Shown one piece after another: positions 62,799 to 64,000 of a DNA stretch of 64,000 bases. Below the pieces are notes generated by a model. It saw nothing but the letters and a program-made list of their open reading frames with translations. It did no database searches and was not told the origin of the DNA. This DNA is from Simiduia curdlanivorans (GTDB lineage: Bacteria > Pseudomonadota > Gammaproteobacteria > Pseudomonadales > Cellvibrionaceae): contig NZ_JAUFQG010000004.1 of assembly GCF_030409605.1 (NCBI RefSeq), positions 1,116,001 through 1,180,000 of the forward strand, in the 5' to 3' direction. Position 1 is the first letter of the stretch. Every line of letters begins with the position of its first letter. The translations under genes and the position numbers were made by a program.

Positions 62799-63436
62799 CG
62801 GCCACCCTAGAGCACAGCGCCACCAGCGTCTACCTACTGCGCCACGGCCAATGCGAGGGCGGGCAAATCTTTCGCGGTCACACCGATTCGGCACCCACAG
62901 AGGTGGGCCGGCACTTGATGGCAAGGCGGTTGAACTCATTAGCGGGGCAATCGCTGACGGCAGTTGTAAGTTCTCCGGCGCAGCGCTGTCAGCTTGCTGC
63001 TGAGGCCTTTGCCAGTGATCAATCTCTGGCCTTTATTGGCGAACAAGGCTTTTTAGAGATAGATTTTGGCGAGTGGGAAGGGCAGTTGGTATCTGCGGTT
63101 GCAGACCGTATGCCCCGAGAATTGGAACAATTTTGGCGCGACCCGGTTAGCTATACCCCACCCATGGGCGAGACGCTGCTGGCTTTCCAAGCACGCGTGA
63201 CGGCGGCGTGGCAGAAGTTATTGGCGCAGTATCGCGGCCAGCGCCTAGTGTTGGTCACCCACGGTGGCGTTATTAGGATGATATTGGCCAATGTACTCGC
63301 CATGCCTCTGCGCCCGCTTTCGCATCTAGCCGTGCCACACGGGTGCTTGTCTTGCGTGCAATATCACCATGCAGAGGGTAAACCGGATTGGCCGCAGCTG
63401 CTGTTTCACAATGGTCGGGTGGGCGATGACAACTAG
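62795..63436 (+). CDS. cobC: Alpha-ribazole phosphatase, histidine phosphatase family
   Basis: A 213-aa phosphoglycerate-mutase-like protein with the RHGQC motif (His17), a second catalytic His in VLVTHGG, and the DFGEWEGQ signature. It dephosphorylates alpha-ribazole 5'-phosphate (or adenosylcobalamin 5'-phosphate). It overlaps cobT by 4 bp and cobS by 11 bp, so all are translationally coupled. Confidence 0.88.
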   Translation: MTATLEHSATSVYLLRHGQCEGGQIFRGHTDSAPTEVGRHLMARRLNSLAGQSLTAVVSSPAQRCQLAAEAFASDQSLAFIGEQGFLEIDFGEWEGQLVSAVADRMPRELEQFWRDPVSYTPPMGETLLAFQARVTAAWQKLLAQYRGQRLVLVTHGGVIRMILANVLAMPLRPLSHLAVPHGCLSCVQYHHAEGKPDWPQLLFHNGRVGDDN

Positions 63437-64000
63437 TTTTTGGCTGGCGCTGATGTTTTTAACGCGCATCCCCGCGCCGAAGTTGAGGGTAGTGACTGAC
63501 CGGGATCACGGCCGCGCCCTGGCCTTCTTTCCGCTTATCGGTTTAATTCTCGGCTTGCTGTTAGCGGCGATGTGGTTTTTGTTGCCCGCGTCGATGCCGC
63601 TATTATCGGCAGCGCTGTTGCTCTTGGTGTGGGTTTTTATCACCGGTGGTTTGCACATCGATGGCCTAGCAGATTCCGCCGATGCCTGGTTGGGCGGCTT
63701 AGGCGATAAGGCGCGCACCCTCGAGATCATGAAAGATCCGCGCGCCGGCAGCGCGGCGATTATGGCAGTGGTGTGTGTGTTGTTGGTTAAATTTGCTGCG
63801 CTGGCGAGTTTTGCCGGCTCCGACGGCATGTTGGCGGTTATGATAGCGCCGGTGATTGGCCGCTGTGTGCCCGCGCTATTGTTTTTGACCACGCCCTATG
63901 CCCGAACAATTGGTTTAGCCTCGCCGATGCTGCACAATGCCGAGCCGCGCCTATGCCTAGGGGTGGTCGCGGCGCTGCTGATGTTGGTATCCGCCGCGCT
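63426..64000 (+). CDS. cobS: Adenosylcobinamide-GDP ribazoletransferase, 3' end outside window
   Basis: The ATG lies at 63426 within the end of cobC and the frame stays open to the window edge, giving 191 codons of an expected 240-260. GGLHIDGLADSADAW (residues 74-88) is the CobS signature, with KDPRAGSAA following; several hydrophobic segments fit a membrane enzyme. It joins adenosylcobinamide-GDP and alpha-ribazole to finish cobalamin. Confidence 0.93.
   Translation, partial: MTTSFWLALMFLTRIPAPKLRVVTDRDHGRALAFFPLIGLILGLLLAAMWFLLPASMPLLSAALLLLVWVFITGGLHIDGLADSADAWLGGLGDKARTLEIMKDPRAGSAAIMAVVCVLLVKFAALASFAGSDGMLAVMIAPVIGRCVPALLFLTTPYARTIGLASPMLHNAEPRLCLGVVAALLMLVSAA

Overview
The window looks like chromosomal DNA of a free-living, polymer-degrading gammaproteobacterium, probably near the Cellvibrionaceae (Simiduia, Saccharophagus, Teredinibacter type). 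This is inferred from gene content only: secreted glycoside hydrolases next to TonB-dependent receptors, tryptophan-halogenase-like flavoproteins in a sugar locus, a PPC-domain secreted enzyme, ettA, a rimB/rimK operon and many GGDEF/EAL proteins. I saw no rRNA, tRNA, CRISPR array or prophage.

Layout. 1-8.0 kb: the 3' end of a diguanylate cyclase, methionine gamma-lyase with its Lrp-type regulator, a CPA2 antiporter, a periplasmic binding protein, two small membrane proteins and a secreted alpha/beta hydrolase. 8.4-23.7 kb, all on the minus strand: a starch/maltodextrin utilisation locus (esterase, GH13 lipoprotein, GH31, SusA-like GH13, SusB-like GH97, two flavin-dependent-halogenase homologues, TonB receptor). 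Palindromic LacI-type sites (consensus TGNATACGTATNCA) precede the GH97-led operon and the receptor. 24.0-25.2 kb: glyA.

25.5-38.5 kb is the most interesting region. It reads as a complete uptake and breakdown route for cyanophycin or its beta-Asp-Arg dipeptides: two exported cyanophycinase-family enzymes, a TonB receptor, a YfcC-type inner-membrane transporter, an isoaspartyl dipeptidase homologue with an altered metal site, an ArgR/GlxA-type AraC regulator, a pair of arginine N-succinyltransferase (AruF/AruG-like) subunits and a divergently transcribed aspartase. Six plus-strand genes are nearly contiguous (12-nt, 3-nt and 3-nt gaps, then two overlaps). No cyanophycin synthetase is present, so the logic is scavenging rather than storage. 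A 278-bp MITE with 31-bp terminal inverted repeats and a TTAG target duplication sits exactly at the stop codon of the last gene.

38.8-56.6 kb: four further c-di-GMP proteins (PAS-GGDEF-EAL, four-GAF-GGDEF-EAL, PAS-EAL with a degenerate GGDEF, beta-propeller-GGDEF), interspersed with a GNAT acetyltransferase, DoxX, an ECF sigma factor with its zinc-finger anti-sigma factor, ettA and mgtE. 56.6-60.9 kb: a minus-strand operon rimB-rimK-(AstE/M14-like hydrolase)-corA-mscS. 61.1-64.0 kb: cobU-cobT-cobC-cobS for the nucleotide loop of cobalamin, with cobS cut by the window end.

Start codons were moved from the longest ORF wherever a Shine-Dalgarno sequence or the family N-terminus argues for it (glyA, aspA, second halogenase, iadA, cobU, cobT, mgtE, the ECF sigma factor, the EAL protein at 48-50 kb).
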